From contig JBKQTH010000136.1 in the NCBI GenBank assembly GCA_052143275.1, forward strand, positions 4,311 to 68,310: a DNA stretch of 64,000 nt, written 5' to 3'. Below are positions 44,294 to 52,322 of this stretch, piece by piece. The translations under genes and the position numbers were made by a program. The first letter of the stretch is position 1. Each line of letters starts with the position of its first letter. The DNA comes from JAJPKE01 sp052143275 (GTDB taxonomy: Bacteria > Chloroflexota > Ktedonobacteria > Ktedonobacterales > JADMIN01). The notes beneath the pieces were generated by a model. It was not told the origin of the DNA. It saw nothing but the letters and a program-made list of their open reading frames with translations, and did not search any database.

Positions 44294-44936
44294 GCTCTGA
44301 CACTCGGTGTCCTTTCGGACCTCCGGTTTCCCGGGTACAGTATCCCTCGACCCCGATAACTCTAAACCAGTCTGGGGGCTCTCGTCTGGTCAGGTTTAGG
44401 CGTACGAGAAACCGCCTCACAAACCCCTGCCTCATAAAGGATAGGGTACCTGACGATTTTAGCGCGAATTTATCGTTCGTTCCGGCAGACCACTGCGCGG
44501 GCAGTATAGCACTGACATTGCTCTGTCGCAAGAGTATTAGACGGTGATATGTTCGGTAACCCAGGTTTTCACCTTCCCAAACATGGGTAGGAAGTACCAG
44601 TAGGGCTATGAGATTCCTCGATCTCTGATGCGACTACGATGATGGACGCCGGGAAAAGGGGGAAGAGACCAATCCTGGCTTGATGAAACTACATGTTTTT
44701 ATTTAAGATATCTCGTATACTTCTACTTACCCACATTGCCAGCTGCGCTGCCAGGCGTTGCGACTTCAGCTGAGATTACTTCTAGGCAAGCGATGCCCCG
44801 GCTGTGGCTATCTTCGAACCTGTAGTGCGGACAGATTCTAGTGCGGACCCAACCTTCGGACGCTTGCAGTACTACATTGAGGTAGCCTATTGCCACCCCT
44901 AGGCAGCGACAAGCGTCGTCGATACGAGAAGGGAAT
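44294..44936. other. Long divergent intergenic region between the sigma factor and cox genes
   Basis: About 640 bases without a supported gene. Read toward the sigma factor, it contains a GNRA-type mini-hairpin (GTCC-GAAA-GGAC at 44320-44309). Near 44690-44721 the sequence is AT-rich and holds a TATACT (44716-44721) that could serve the cox operon, but no good -35 accompanies it. I could not assign the region to a riboswitch class. Confidence 0.5.
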
Positions 44937-45821
44937 GTGGCTGTGATACCCGACAAGTTTCAGTATTTTGCCCCAACGAGCCTGGCTGACGCTATCGATT
45001 TGCTGCAACAACACCCTGGCGAGGCCAAGGTGCTGGCCGGAGGTCAAAGTCTTATACCGTTGATGAAGTTCCGGCTGGCGGCACCTGGCTACCTAGTAGA
45101 CTTGCAAAAGTTACCGCACCTGAACATTTTGCAAGAGCGTGAAGGGGCTCTCGTGCTTGGCGCTATGGTACGCGAAGCCAGACTAGAATCCTCGACACTT
45201 ATCCGCCAACGGTATCTGGCTCTCCTGGATACGAGCAGTGTAGTGGCCGATCCATTGGTCCGCAACTTCGCCACCATTGGCGGCAATCTGGCACATGCCG
45301 ACCCCGCCAATGACCACCCGGCAATGATGCTCGCCCTACGCGCCCAGCTCGTGGCGCAGGGTCCCGGTGGTATCCGCACCATTCCCATCGACGATTTCCT
45401 GGTCGATACTTTAGAGACTTCGCTTGACTCCGACGAAATCTTGACCGAGATTCATATCCCCATGCCGAGGCAGCAAAGCGGCGCCGCCTACTACAAACTC
45501 GAGCGTAAGGTGGGTGACTATGCCATTACGGCGGTGGGCGCCGCAGTCACACTAGATGGTGATGTATGCGTCCAGGCTGGCCTCGGACTGACCAATGTTG
45601 GGCCCAAAGCTATACGCGCCACCGCCGCTGAGAATTTCCTCAGGGGCAGACCGCTAAGCGATGAGACCGTTCATGAAGCCGCCAGACTTGCGGCGCTTGC
45701 GGCTCAGCCCACTTCAGATCTACGTGGCCCAGCGGAATATAAGCGCGCGATGGTGCGTACGCTGGCAGTGCGTGCATTACGCAGGGCCTCGCAGCGGGCC
45801 AGCGGAGGAGGCGCCGAATGA
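44937..45821 (+). CDS. coxM: Aerobic CO dehydrogenase medium (FAD-binding) subunit
   Basis: CoxM carries FAD and passes electrons from the iron-sulfur subunit to the respiratory chain. The 294-residue protein has the two FAD motifs of the family, AGGQSLIPLMKFRL and TIGGNLAHADPANDHPA, and a C-terminal domain with YYKLERKVGDYAITAVGAA. The start is GTG 44937 with GAAGGGA just upstream; a GTG at 44943 is possible. It overlaps coxS by four bases. The subunit order M-S-L and the coxL active-site motif mark a form I CO dehydrogenase. Confidence 0.93.
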   Translation: MAVIPDKFQYFAPTSLADAIDLLQQHPGEAKVLAGGQSLIPLMKFRLAAPGYLVDLQKLPHLNILQEREGALVLGAMVREARLESSTLIRQRYLALLDTSSVVADPLVRNFATIGGNLAHADPANDHPAMMLALRAQLVAQGPGGIRTIPIDDFLVDTLETSLDSDEILTEIHIPMPRQQSGAAYYKLERKVGDYAITAVGAAVTLDGDVCVQAGLGLTNVGPKAIRATAAENFLRGRPLSDETVHEAARLAALAAQPTSDLRGPAEYKRAMVRTLAVRALRRASQRASGGGAE

Positions 45822-46333
45822 CCCAACATGTCACTCTCACGATCAATGGTCAGCCGTATGCGGCGGATATAGAGCCGCGCCTGTTGCTTGTGCATTTCAT
45901 TCGCGAGGTAGCGGGGCTAACCGGAACTCACATCGGCTGCGACACCACCAGTTGTGGCGCCTGCACCGTTCTGGTCAACGGTATTCCGGCCAAGTCCTGC
46001 ACGCTGCTGGCGGTCCAGGTTGATGGATCCGACATACGGACGGTTGAGGGACTTGAGCAGAATGGCCAGCTGAATCCGGTGCAGCTGGGATTTGTCGAGG
46101 AGCATGGCCTACAGTGCGGTTTCTGCACACCAGGTATGATGATGACCACTGTTGCGCTGCTCGCTCGCAATTCCAATCCTACCGAAGAAGAGATACGCCA
46201 AGCCATCTCCGGTAATCTCTGCCGCTGCACCGGATACGTGAATATCGTCAAATCTATACAGTACGCGGCAAAGCAACTGCGCGAAACCAAGGCGGCAGGC
46301 GAGCCATCTACCATCCCAGTGGAGGTGATCTAG
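45818..46333 (+). CDS. coxS: Aerobic CO dehydrogenase small (2Fe-2S) subunit
   Basis: CoxS holds two [2Fe-2S] clusters that link the molybdenum site to FAD. The 171-residue protein shows the plant-ferredoxin-type cluster ligands Cys41, Cys46, Cys49 and Cys61 (GCDTTSCGACTVLVNG) and the second cluster ligands Cys100, Cys103, Cys135 and Cys137 (QCGFCTPGM, GNLCRCTGY). All eight ligands are present. It starts within the end of coxM (ATGA overlap) and is followed by coxL after two bases. Confidence 0.95.
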   Translation: MTQHVTLTINGQPYAADIEPRLLLVHFIREVAGLTGTHIGCDTTSCGACTVLVNGIPAKSCTLLAVQVDGSDIRTVEGLEQNGQLNPVQLGFVEEHGLQCGFCTPGMMMTTVALLARNSNPTEEEIRQAISGNLCRCTGYVNIVKSIQYAAKQLRETKAAGEPSTIPVEVI

Positions 46334-46335
46334 CA

Positions 46336-48687
46336 ATGGCAACTCAAGCGGCGATTCAAGGCATGGGTTACAGCGTCAAGCGCAAAGAAGATCCCCGTTT
46401 CATACGTGGTAGAGGCCATTACGTTGACGATATCAAACTGCCGGGGATGCTGTACCTGGATATTGTGCGCAGCCCCTACGCACATGCCAATATCAAGAGT
46501 ATCGACGCCAGTGAAGCGTTGGCGCTTCCCGGTGTGCTGGCAGTCATCACCGGTAAGGACCTCGACGAGGCGGGGCTGGCCTGGATGCCGACTCTCATGA
46601 GCGACAAACAGATGGTCCTCCCAGTCGACCGGGTAGTGTACCAGGCCCAGGAAGTTGCCGCCGTAGTGGCAACCGAGCGCTATATCGCCGCTGATGGGAT
46701 CACCAAGGTTGCCGTCGACTATGAGCCACTGACTCCAGTTACCGATCCTATGAAAGCTCTGCAGCCTGATGCGCCTCTGGTCCGTCCTGACCGCGAGGAG
46801 AAGACCAATCACATCTGGCACTGGGAAGCAGGAGATGCTGCCCGCACCGACGAGATTTTCAGTGGGGCTGATGTAGTAGTCAAGCAGGATCTCTACATTC
46901 CACGCATCCATGTTTGCTCGATCGAAACCTGCGGCTGCGTCGCCTCGTTTGATGCCTCCGAGGGCAAGCTTACCGTCTATATGACGACACAGGCGCCGCA
47001 TGCCATTCGTACAGTCTTCTCACTGGTGACGGGTATTGCGGAACACAAGATACACATCATTTCACCAGATATTGGCGGTGGTTTTGGCGGTAAAGTTCCC
47101 GTTTACCCCGGCTATGTGATAGCCTGTGTGGCTGCAATTAAAACCGGTCACCCGATCAAATGGATCGAGGACCGCAGCGAGAACATTCAAGCGGATAGCT
47201 TTGCACGGGACTACCACATAAGTGCGGAGCTGGCAGCTGGACAAGACGGCACCATACAGGCATTGCGAGTAAAAACCATTGCTGACCATGGAGCCTTTGA
47301 CGCTGCGGCCAACCCATCGAAATTCCCGGCCGGCCTGTTTAGCGTCATTACCGGCTCTTACGACCTGGAAGCCGCACATGTCGAGGTTGATGGCGTCTAC
47401 ACCAATAAGCCTTCGGGTGGTGTAGCGTATCGTTGCTCATTCCGGGTTACCGAGGCGGTGCATACTATCGAGCGGATGGTCGATGTGCTGGCCCAGCAGC
47501 TGGCGATGGACCCTGCACAACTCAGGCTGAAGAATTTTATAGCACCCGAGAAATTCCCCTACAAGTCGGCGACAGGCTGGGAATACGACAGCGGTAACTA
47601 TCCCGCTGCACTGCACAAGGCGATGGAAAAGATCGGTTACCAGCAACTCCGCGAAGAGCAGGCCGAGAAGCTTGCGCGTGGTGAGTTGATGGGAATAGGT
47701 ATCTCTACCTTCACCGAGATCGTGGGTGCGGGGCCGTCAAATACCTTTGATATCCTGGGCATCAAGATGTTCGACAGCGCCGAGATCCGGGTCCACCCGA
47801 CTGGATCGGCCATCGTTCGCATTGGGGTGCAGACACAGGGCCAGGGACATGAGACCACCTTTGCGCAGATCGTAGCCGAGGAGTTGGGGCTACCGGTCGA
47901 GAATATTACCGTGGAGCACGGAGATACCGATACCGCACCGTACGGTCTCGGCACGTATGCCAGCCGAAGCACCCCCACTGCAGGCGCAGCCACCGCCATG
48001 GCGGCTCGTAAGATCCGCGAGAAGGCCAGACATCTCGCGGCTCATCTGTTGGAGGTGTCGGCCGATGATCTGGAGTGGCAGGACTATCAGTTCCGAGTAA
48101 AGGGAGCTCCCGGCAAAGCGGTAACGATGCAGCAAGTCGCCTTCGCGGCCTACACCAATCATCCCCTGGGAATGGAGGCCGGGCTGGAGGCAGTGGATTA
48201 TTACGACCCGCCCAATCTTACGTTCCCGTTTGGTGCCTATATCTGTGTAGTGGATATCGACCGGGGCACCGGCGCGGTAAAGATCAGAAGGTTCGTGGCC
48301 ATCGATGACTGCGGTAATATAATCAATCCCATGATTGTAGACGGCCAGATTCACGGTGGACTCACCATGGGAATGGCACCCGTGCTGCTGGAAGGGATCA
48401 CCTACGACGAGCAGGGTAATATCCAGCAAGGCACATTTATGGAGTACCTGCTGCCTACGGCAATGGAGACTCCCGCGTGGGAAACCGACAAGACGGTGAC
48501 GCCCTCGCCGCATCACCCGTTTGGTGCTAAGGGTGTAGGTGAATCGGCAACCGTAGGGGCACCGCCAGCTATCGTCAATGCGGTTGTCGATGCGCTGAAA
48601 CATCTCGGAGTGACCCACCTGGATATTCCAATTACGCCCTGGATGGTCTATAAGATTTTGGAAGAGCATGGAGTGGCGGAGGCATAA
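46336..48687 (+). CDS. coxL: Aerobic CO dehydrogenase large (Mo/Cu) subunit, form I
   Basis: CoxL carries the molybdopterin cytosine dinucleotide cofactor and the Mo-S-Cu centre that oxidises CO to CO2. The 783-residue protein contains AYRCSFR (residues 364-370), the motif that defines form I enzymes; Cys367 is the expected copper ligand. Form II enzymes and other xanthine oxidase relatives have AYRGAGR or variants there. Other marks are DIGGGFGGKVPVYPGY, GVQTQGQGHETTFAQ and the active-site Glu736 in GAKGVGESATVGAPPAI. This supports real growth-linked or scavenging CO oxidation rather than a general hydroxylase. It lies in a compact coxM-S-L-G unit. Confidence 0.95.
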   Translation: MATQAAIQGMGYSVKRKEDPRFIRGRGHYVDDIKLPGMLYLDIVRSPYAHANIKSIDASEALALPGVLAVITGKDLDEAGLAWMPTLMSDKQMVLPVDRVVYQAQEVAAVVATERYIAADGITKVAVDYEPLTPVTDPMKALQPDAPLVRPDREEKTNHIWHWEAGDAARTDEIFSGADVVVKQDLYIPRIHVCSIETCGCVASFDASEGKLTVYMTTQAPHAIRTVFSLVTGIAEHKIHIISPDIGGGFGGKVPVYPGYVIACVAAIKTGHPIKWIEDRSENIQADSFARDYHISAELAAGQDGTIQALRVKTIADHGAFDAAANPSKFPAGLFSVITGSYDLEAAHVEVDGVYTNKPSGGVAYRCSFRVTEAVHTIERMVDVLAQQLAMDPAQLRLKNFIAPEKFPYKSATGWEYDSGNYPAALHKAMEKIGYQQLREEQAEKLARGELMGIGISTFTEIVGAGPSNTFDILGIKMFDSAEIRVHPTGSAIVRIGVQTQGQGHETTFAQIVAEELGLPVENITVEHGDTDTAPYGLGTYASRSTPTAGAATAMAARKIREKARHLAAHLLEVSADDLEWQDYQFRVKGAPGKAVTMQQVAFAAYTNHPLGMEAGLEAVDYYDPPNLTFPFGAYICVVDIDRGTGAVKIRRFVAIDDCGNIINPMIVDGQIHGGLTMGMAPVLLEGITYDEQGNIQQGTFMEYLLPTAMETPAWETDKTVTPSPHHPFGAKGVGESATVGAPPAIVNAVVDALKHLGVTHLDIPITPWMVYKILEEHGVAEA

Positions 48688-48694
48688 GGTTTCT

Positions 48695-49180
48695 ATGCAT
48701 TTCGAAGGTGAGCAGACTATCAATGCGCCCATTGAAGCAGTTTGGGCATACTTCATGGATCCGAATAAGGTTGCGCAGTGTGCCCCAGGTTTCAAGTCAA
48801 TGGAGATTATCGGGCCTGACCACTTCAAGCCTATACTCAACGTTGGTGTCGGGCCGGTGAAGACGGCGTTTAAGCTAGATGTCACCCTTGGCGGCCTACG
48901 TCAACCCAATCACGCTGAGGTGGCCGCACGCGGTAACGCCGCCGGAAGTGCCGTCAATATAACCAGCACAGTGGATTTCGAGGCTAAAGGTGAAGCCATC
49001 ACAAGCATGCACTGGATCGCCGATGTTGCGGTTAGCGGTACCATAGCCAGCGTGGGTGCACGACTGATGGAGAGCACAGCAGAAAAACTGACCGCCAAGT
49101 TTTTCGACTGCACACGTCAGCATCTGGAGCCTCCCAGCCCCGCCGCTGGAGCGTCATCTCCGAGCACTACTGGCGAGTGA
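48695..49180 (+). CDS. coxG: CO dehydrogenase subunit G (CoxG) family protein
   Basis: This 161-residue SRPBCC-fold protein begins MHFEGEQTINAPIEAVWAYF and has DPNKVAQCAPG and VNITSTVDFEAKGEAITSMHWIADV, typical of the CoxG family. In other bacteria CoxG helps attach CO dehydrogenase to the membrane or delivers quinone to it. ATG 48695, eight bases after the coxL stop with AAGG upstream, is preferred to the overlapping frame start at 48668. The C-terminus is a short Pro/Ser-rich tail that could reach the membrane partner. Confidence 0.9.
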   Translation: MHFEGEQTINAPIEAVWAYFMDPNKVAQCAPGFKSMEIIGPDHFKPILNVGVGPVKTAFKLDVTLGGLRQPNHAEVAARGNAAGSAVNITSTVDFEAKGEAITSMHWIADVAVSGTIASVGARLMESTAEKLTAKFFDCTRQHLEPPSPAAGASSPSTTGE

Positions 49181-49196
49181 GAAACTGAGGAAGAAC

Positions 49197-50141
49197 ATGC
49201 AGCTGGATATACTGAATGAGGCTCAGAGGTTGCGCTCAGAGCGCCGACCGTTTGCTCTAGCGACGGTTGTGGCGGCAAAGCAGCCGGCCTCTGGAACTCC
49301 GGGCGCTCGAGCTATTATTCTAGCCGACGGTGAAATCGAGGGCTGGATTGGTGGCAACTGCGCACAACCAACGGTAATTGCGCAAGGACTCGCCGCTCTT
49401 GCCGACGGAGTGCCCCGTCTGGTCGTGCTGCGTCCAGATGCTCTGACGGAAACTCCAGCGGTACCCGGGCTGGTTGAGGTGCCCATGCTCTGCGCCAGCG
49501 GAGGTGAGTTGCAAATCTTCGTAGAACCTTTTCTCCCAAAAATCGAGCTAGCGGTGATAGGCGGTTCACCGGTGGCTCAGGCGCTGGTGCGTCTCGGCGC
49601 CGTCCTCGACTTTGACGTATGGGCATGCGACCCCAGCGCCAACATGGAGACTTTCTCTGACGCCAGTCAGCTGATAGCAGACCTACCGGCGCTTCGGGCG
49701 CAGTTAGGCACTCACAGCTACGTAGTCGCGGCCACCCTCAACACCTACGATGAGGATGCGGTCAAAGCGGCGCTGGAGAGTAATGCCAGCTATGTCGGCG
49801 TGGTAGCCAGCCGCAAGCGTTTTAGCGACCTGCAGAAGTACTTGCGTAAGCAAGGATTCAAGGAAGACCAGGTTGCTCGGCTGAAGCGCCCCTATGGCGT
49901 ACCAGGCGCTGGTCTACATCCGGGTGAGATTGCCTTCAGCGTAATGGCCGAATTGCTCGAGGCACGGCACCGGCACGTTGGAATTGTTACCGATCTGCCA
50001 TCGGTGCGGAGGGCGGAGGCGACTGATCCGGTCTGCGGCATGAAGGTAGACATTGCCACTGCGCGCTACCGGAGCGAGCGTGCTGGCCAGACCTTCTATT
50101 TCTGCTGCGCCGGTTGCCAGGCAAGCTTTGAGACTCCATGA
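49197..50141 (+). CDS. XdhC/CoxI family maturation protein with a C-terminal YHS metal-binding domain
   Basis: XdhC/CoxI proteins bind molybdenum cofactor and help insert its sulfurated form into xanthine dehydrogenase-type enzymes. Residues 1-110 form the XdhC/CoxI domain (FALATVVAAKQPASGTPGARAI, then IEGWIGGNCAQP). Residues 120-255 form the Rossmann-like XdhC C-terminal domain (LAVIGGSPVAQALVRLG, YVGVVASRKR, GAGLHPGEIAFSVMAEL). Residues 277-314 add a YHS domain with DPVCGM and YFCCAGC, giving Cys280, Cys303, Cys304 and Cys307 as likely metal ligands. It closes the cox operon. Copper delivery to the Mo-S-Cu site is a tempting role but is inference. Confidence 0.88.
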   Translation: MQLDILNEAQRLRSERRPFALATVVAAKQPASGTPGARAIILADGEIEGWIGGNCAQPTVIAQGLAALADGVPRLVVLRPDALTETPAVPGLVEVPMLCASGGELQIFVEPFLPKIELAVIGGSPVAQALVRLGAVLDFDVWACDPSANMETFSDASQLIADLPALRAQLGTHSYVVAATLNTYDEDAVKAALESNASYVGVVASRKRFSDLQKYLRKQGFKEDQVARLKRPYGVPGAGLHPGEIAFSVMAELLEARHRHVGIVTDLPSVRRAEATDPVCGMKVDIATARYRSERAGQTFYFCCAGCQASFETP

Positions 50142-50273
50142 GGGAGACCATTCATTAATTAAGTAATCCTACCCCGTGACGCCCGCAGCCCGGAGACTGG
50201 CATGGGCCTTGCAAACCAATATGGGTCTGCAAGACGAAATGTTCTTCCCTTCTGTATCAGAGGGCCTGTTCTC

Positions 50274-50303
50274 TTGGAAAGCTCGCAGAAGATTCAGTAT
50301 AAT
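50274..50303 (+). promoter_or_regulatory. Sigma-70-type promoter upstream of the GT2 gene
   Basis: TTGGAA (50274-50279), an 18-base spacer and a perfect TATAAT (50298-50303). It would drive the glycosyltransferase and GH113-like genes. Confidence 0.55.
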
Positions 50304-50359
50304 TCCTCACTGGCAGGAGAGTCGACTGGAGTTCTTTTTCCTTTATATACTCAACTCTG

Positions 50360-52315
50360 TTGGTATTGTCGACGCCGTTTTGGGGTGATGTGGAGCGTAG
50401 AGTGGATCTCCAATCTGGGACCAGTAGGCACAATGCACAGTCCCACTCGCCTCCGGCTACACAGGGAAGTACTCTGCCCGGAGCGGCGTCGCTATGCACC
50501 GGCGACACTGCTCGCAAGGACTGGTCCAAACCGCGCACAAATGCTTTACCTCCACTGGATACATCCTGCGTCGAGCGTGGGAGCGTGTCTGGGCTATCGC
50601 TCGGTCATTCAGGAAGCTGGTGTCCAGAGCCAAGGGGGTATGCACTCCAACCATATTCGGCCAGCAATCCTAGGTCACAGTCGCCGGCGCCAGCTGTCAG
50701 GCGTCTACCCGTGGCGTACCGGCGTCGTCCACCCCTGGTAGGACAAGTCTTCCGGCAAGTTAGAGCAGCCAACTGGCACCACAGAATAGACTGGGCGCTT
50801 GTTCTACGCACGAATACGTATCGGGTGTGGCTCATTGCCAGCACGATCGCACTCACGCTGGCGCTCTATCGATTGCAGAACCTGCTTGGCGCGGTGCCGT
50901 TGCATCCTACAACCGTGCAGTACGCTGTGCAGTGGGCCGAGCTGATCTGGTTGGTGCCCGTACCCCTTTCTGTGGCGCTGTGGCTGGGATGGCTGATCTT
51001 TGCCGGCGTAGGGCAGCCGGATCCCACGCCTGTCAGGGCGCCGCATCCTAAAATCGGTTCTGTGCGGCTGGTCATTCGCTTCGTGACTCGCGGAGACAAT
51101 GTGTCAGTGCTGCGTGAAAGCGTAAACGCTGTCCACCGCTCATTTTCCGGCTATCTAGTACAGCCAGCGCCATACCGCATCGAGATCGTAAGCGATCGCG
51201 CGTTGAGCCTAGGTGATCAGAGTGGATCGACTCATATTGTGGTTGTGCCACCTGACTATTGCACCGGTGCTGGTTCGCTCTATAAGGCACGAGCGCTCAC
51301 ATATCTACAGTCGCTCATGAAACCAGAACCAGGAGACTGGTACTTATATCTTGACGAGGAGAGCCAAGTAGATAGCTCGGTGCTCTCCGGTATCTACCGT
51401 TTCATTGGTCGTGCACGTACGCCGAGAAGTCGTCGATTTTCCGCCAGGGTCATTGGGCAGGGAGCAATTGTCTATCAGGGTGGCCACTGGTTCTTCCGTG
51501 GCGCGGATGGCCTGCGCACCGCCGACGACCTGGGACGGTTCCGGTTGCAGTATGCTCTGGGAATGCCGCTTTTTGGCATTCATGGCTCATACATTTTGGT
51601 ACCTGGAGATGCGGACCAGCAACTCTCCTTCGATGTTGGGCCGCGCAACTCCCTCACCGAAGATGCGGCCTGGGCTCTGCGTGCCTGGTCACATGGCTAC
51701 CGCTTTGGCTGGGTAGAGGGCTATCTGCACGAGCAACCTCCACAGGACATCATGGACTTCGTTCGTCAACGTGGTCGGTGGCTCTCAGGTATCAGGTTGG
51801 TCATCGCTGATAACGAGGTGCCGTTTTGTTACCGAGCTTGCTTGGGTATGTTCACCGCGCTCTGGCAGCTGGCATTCTTACCCTTTGTCGTTGCCTTAGC
51901 GGCTGTGGTGGTACATATCGCGCCATTTGCCTGGATGCGGATTCCAGCTGACTTTGCCTGGTCAGCTTTCGTTCTGGCCTACCTTCAGGGAGCGCACGTA
52001 CAAGCCACGCATCCTCTAGGATCCGGCCAAACTGCAGTCCGAAATAACCCGGCATCCGGATTACAGCGTTCAGAGTTGCTGGGTAGCGGCCGGCAAGTTC
52101 TCGCGCTGCTCGGTGCATGGGCCACGTCGCTGGGCTACATCTGGTTCGCGCTGCTTGAAGCGCTCGGTGTTCTCTATAGCCTCAAGCCTGGCAAAGGATT
52201 CTTTGTCATCAGGAAACCCAGCCTAACCAAGACTTTGAGCACGGGCAGGGATCGTCTGCGAGCGGATGGGTCACTGGTACCAAGGGCTCCGGCTCCGCTC
52301 GAGCCAACGGGATAG
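50360..52315 (+). CDS. Membrane glycosyltransferase family 2, Egghead-like
   Basis: The protein resembles Egghead-type GT2 enzymes, which transfer a sugar to a lipid at the membrane. Two membrane spans (about residues 153-172 and 190-215) precede a cytoplasmic GT-A domain. That domain has VIRFVTRGDNVSVLRESVNA, the acidic motif YLYLDEESQVD, FHGSY-like FGIHGSYILV, LTEDAAWALRAWSHGYRFGW and the RQRGRW acceptor-side motif. Further spans follow. The 651-residue frame opens at a TTG, but the first 110 or so residues look non-coding, so a GTG at 50711 is a likely real start (534 aa). It is followed by the GH113-like gene after seven bases. Confidence 0.78.
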   Translation: MVLSTPFWGDVERRVDLQSGTSRHNAQSHSPPATQGSTLPGAASLCTGDTARKDWSKPRTNALPPLDTSCVERGSVSGLSLGHSGSWCPEPRGYALQPYSASNPRSQSPAPAVRRLPVAYRRRPPLVGQVFRQVRAANWHHRIDWALVLRTNTYRVWLIASTIALTLALYRLQNLLGAVPLHPTTVQYAVQWAELIWLVPVPLSVALWLGWLIFAGVGQPDPTPVRAPHPKIGSVRLVIRFVTRGDNVSVLRESVNAVHRSFSGYLVQPAPYRIEIVSDRALSLGDQSGSTHIVVVPPDYCTGAGSLYKARALTYLQSLMKPEPGDWYLYLDEESQVDSSVLSGIYRFIGRARTPRSRRFSARVIGQGAIVYQGGHWFFRGADGLRTADDLGRFRLQYALGMPLFGIHGSYILVPGDADQQLSFDVGPRNSLTEDAAWALRAWSHGYRFGWVEGYLHEQPPQDIMDFVRQRGRWLSGIRLVIADNEVPFCYRACLGMFTALWQLAFLPFVVALAAVVVHIAPFAWMRIPADFAWSAFVLAYLQGAHVQATHPLGSGQTAVRNNPASGLQRSELLGSGRQVLALLGAWATSLGYIWFALLEALGVLYSLKPGKGFFVIRKPSLTKTLSTGRDRLRADGSLVPRAPAPLEPTG

Positions 52316-52322
52316 TGAGATT

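Noticed and set aside
44723..44956. Minus-strand 77-codon frame in the gap before coxM
   Set aside because: No ribosome-binding site, no recognisable content, and it covers the expected cox promoter region.
44937..48687. Alternative reading of the cox genes as a xanthine or nicotinate dehydrogenase
   Set aside because: The AYRCSFR motif with Cys367, gene order M-S-L and the coxG neighbour together point to form I CO dehydrogenase.
46330..49626. Minus-strand open frames opposite coxL, coxG and the XdhC gene (for example 46330-47001 and 47890-48885)
   Set aside because: The plus-strand genes have full family signatures; the antisense frames have none.
50202..50741. Plus-strand 179-codon frame upstream of and overlapping the GT2 gene
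   Set aside because: Composition and sequence look random, it overlaps the GT2 frame, and the likely promoter at 50274-50303 lies inside it.
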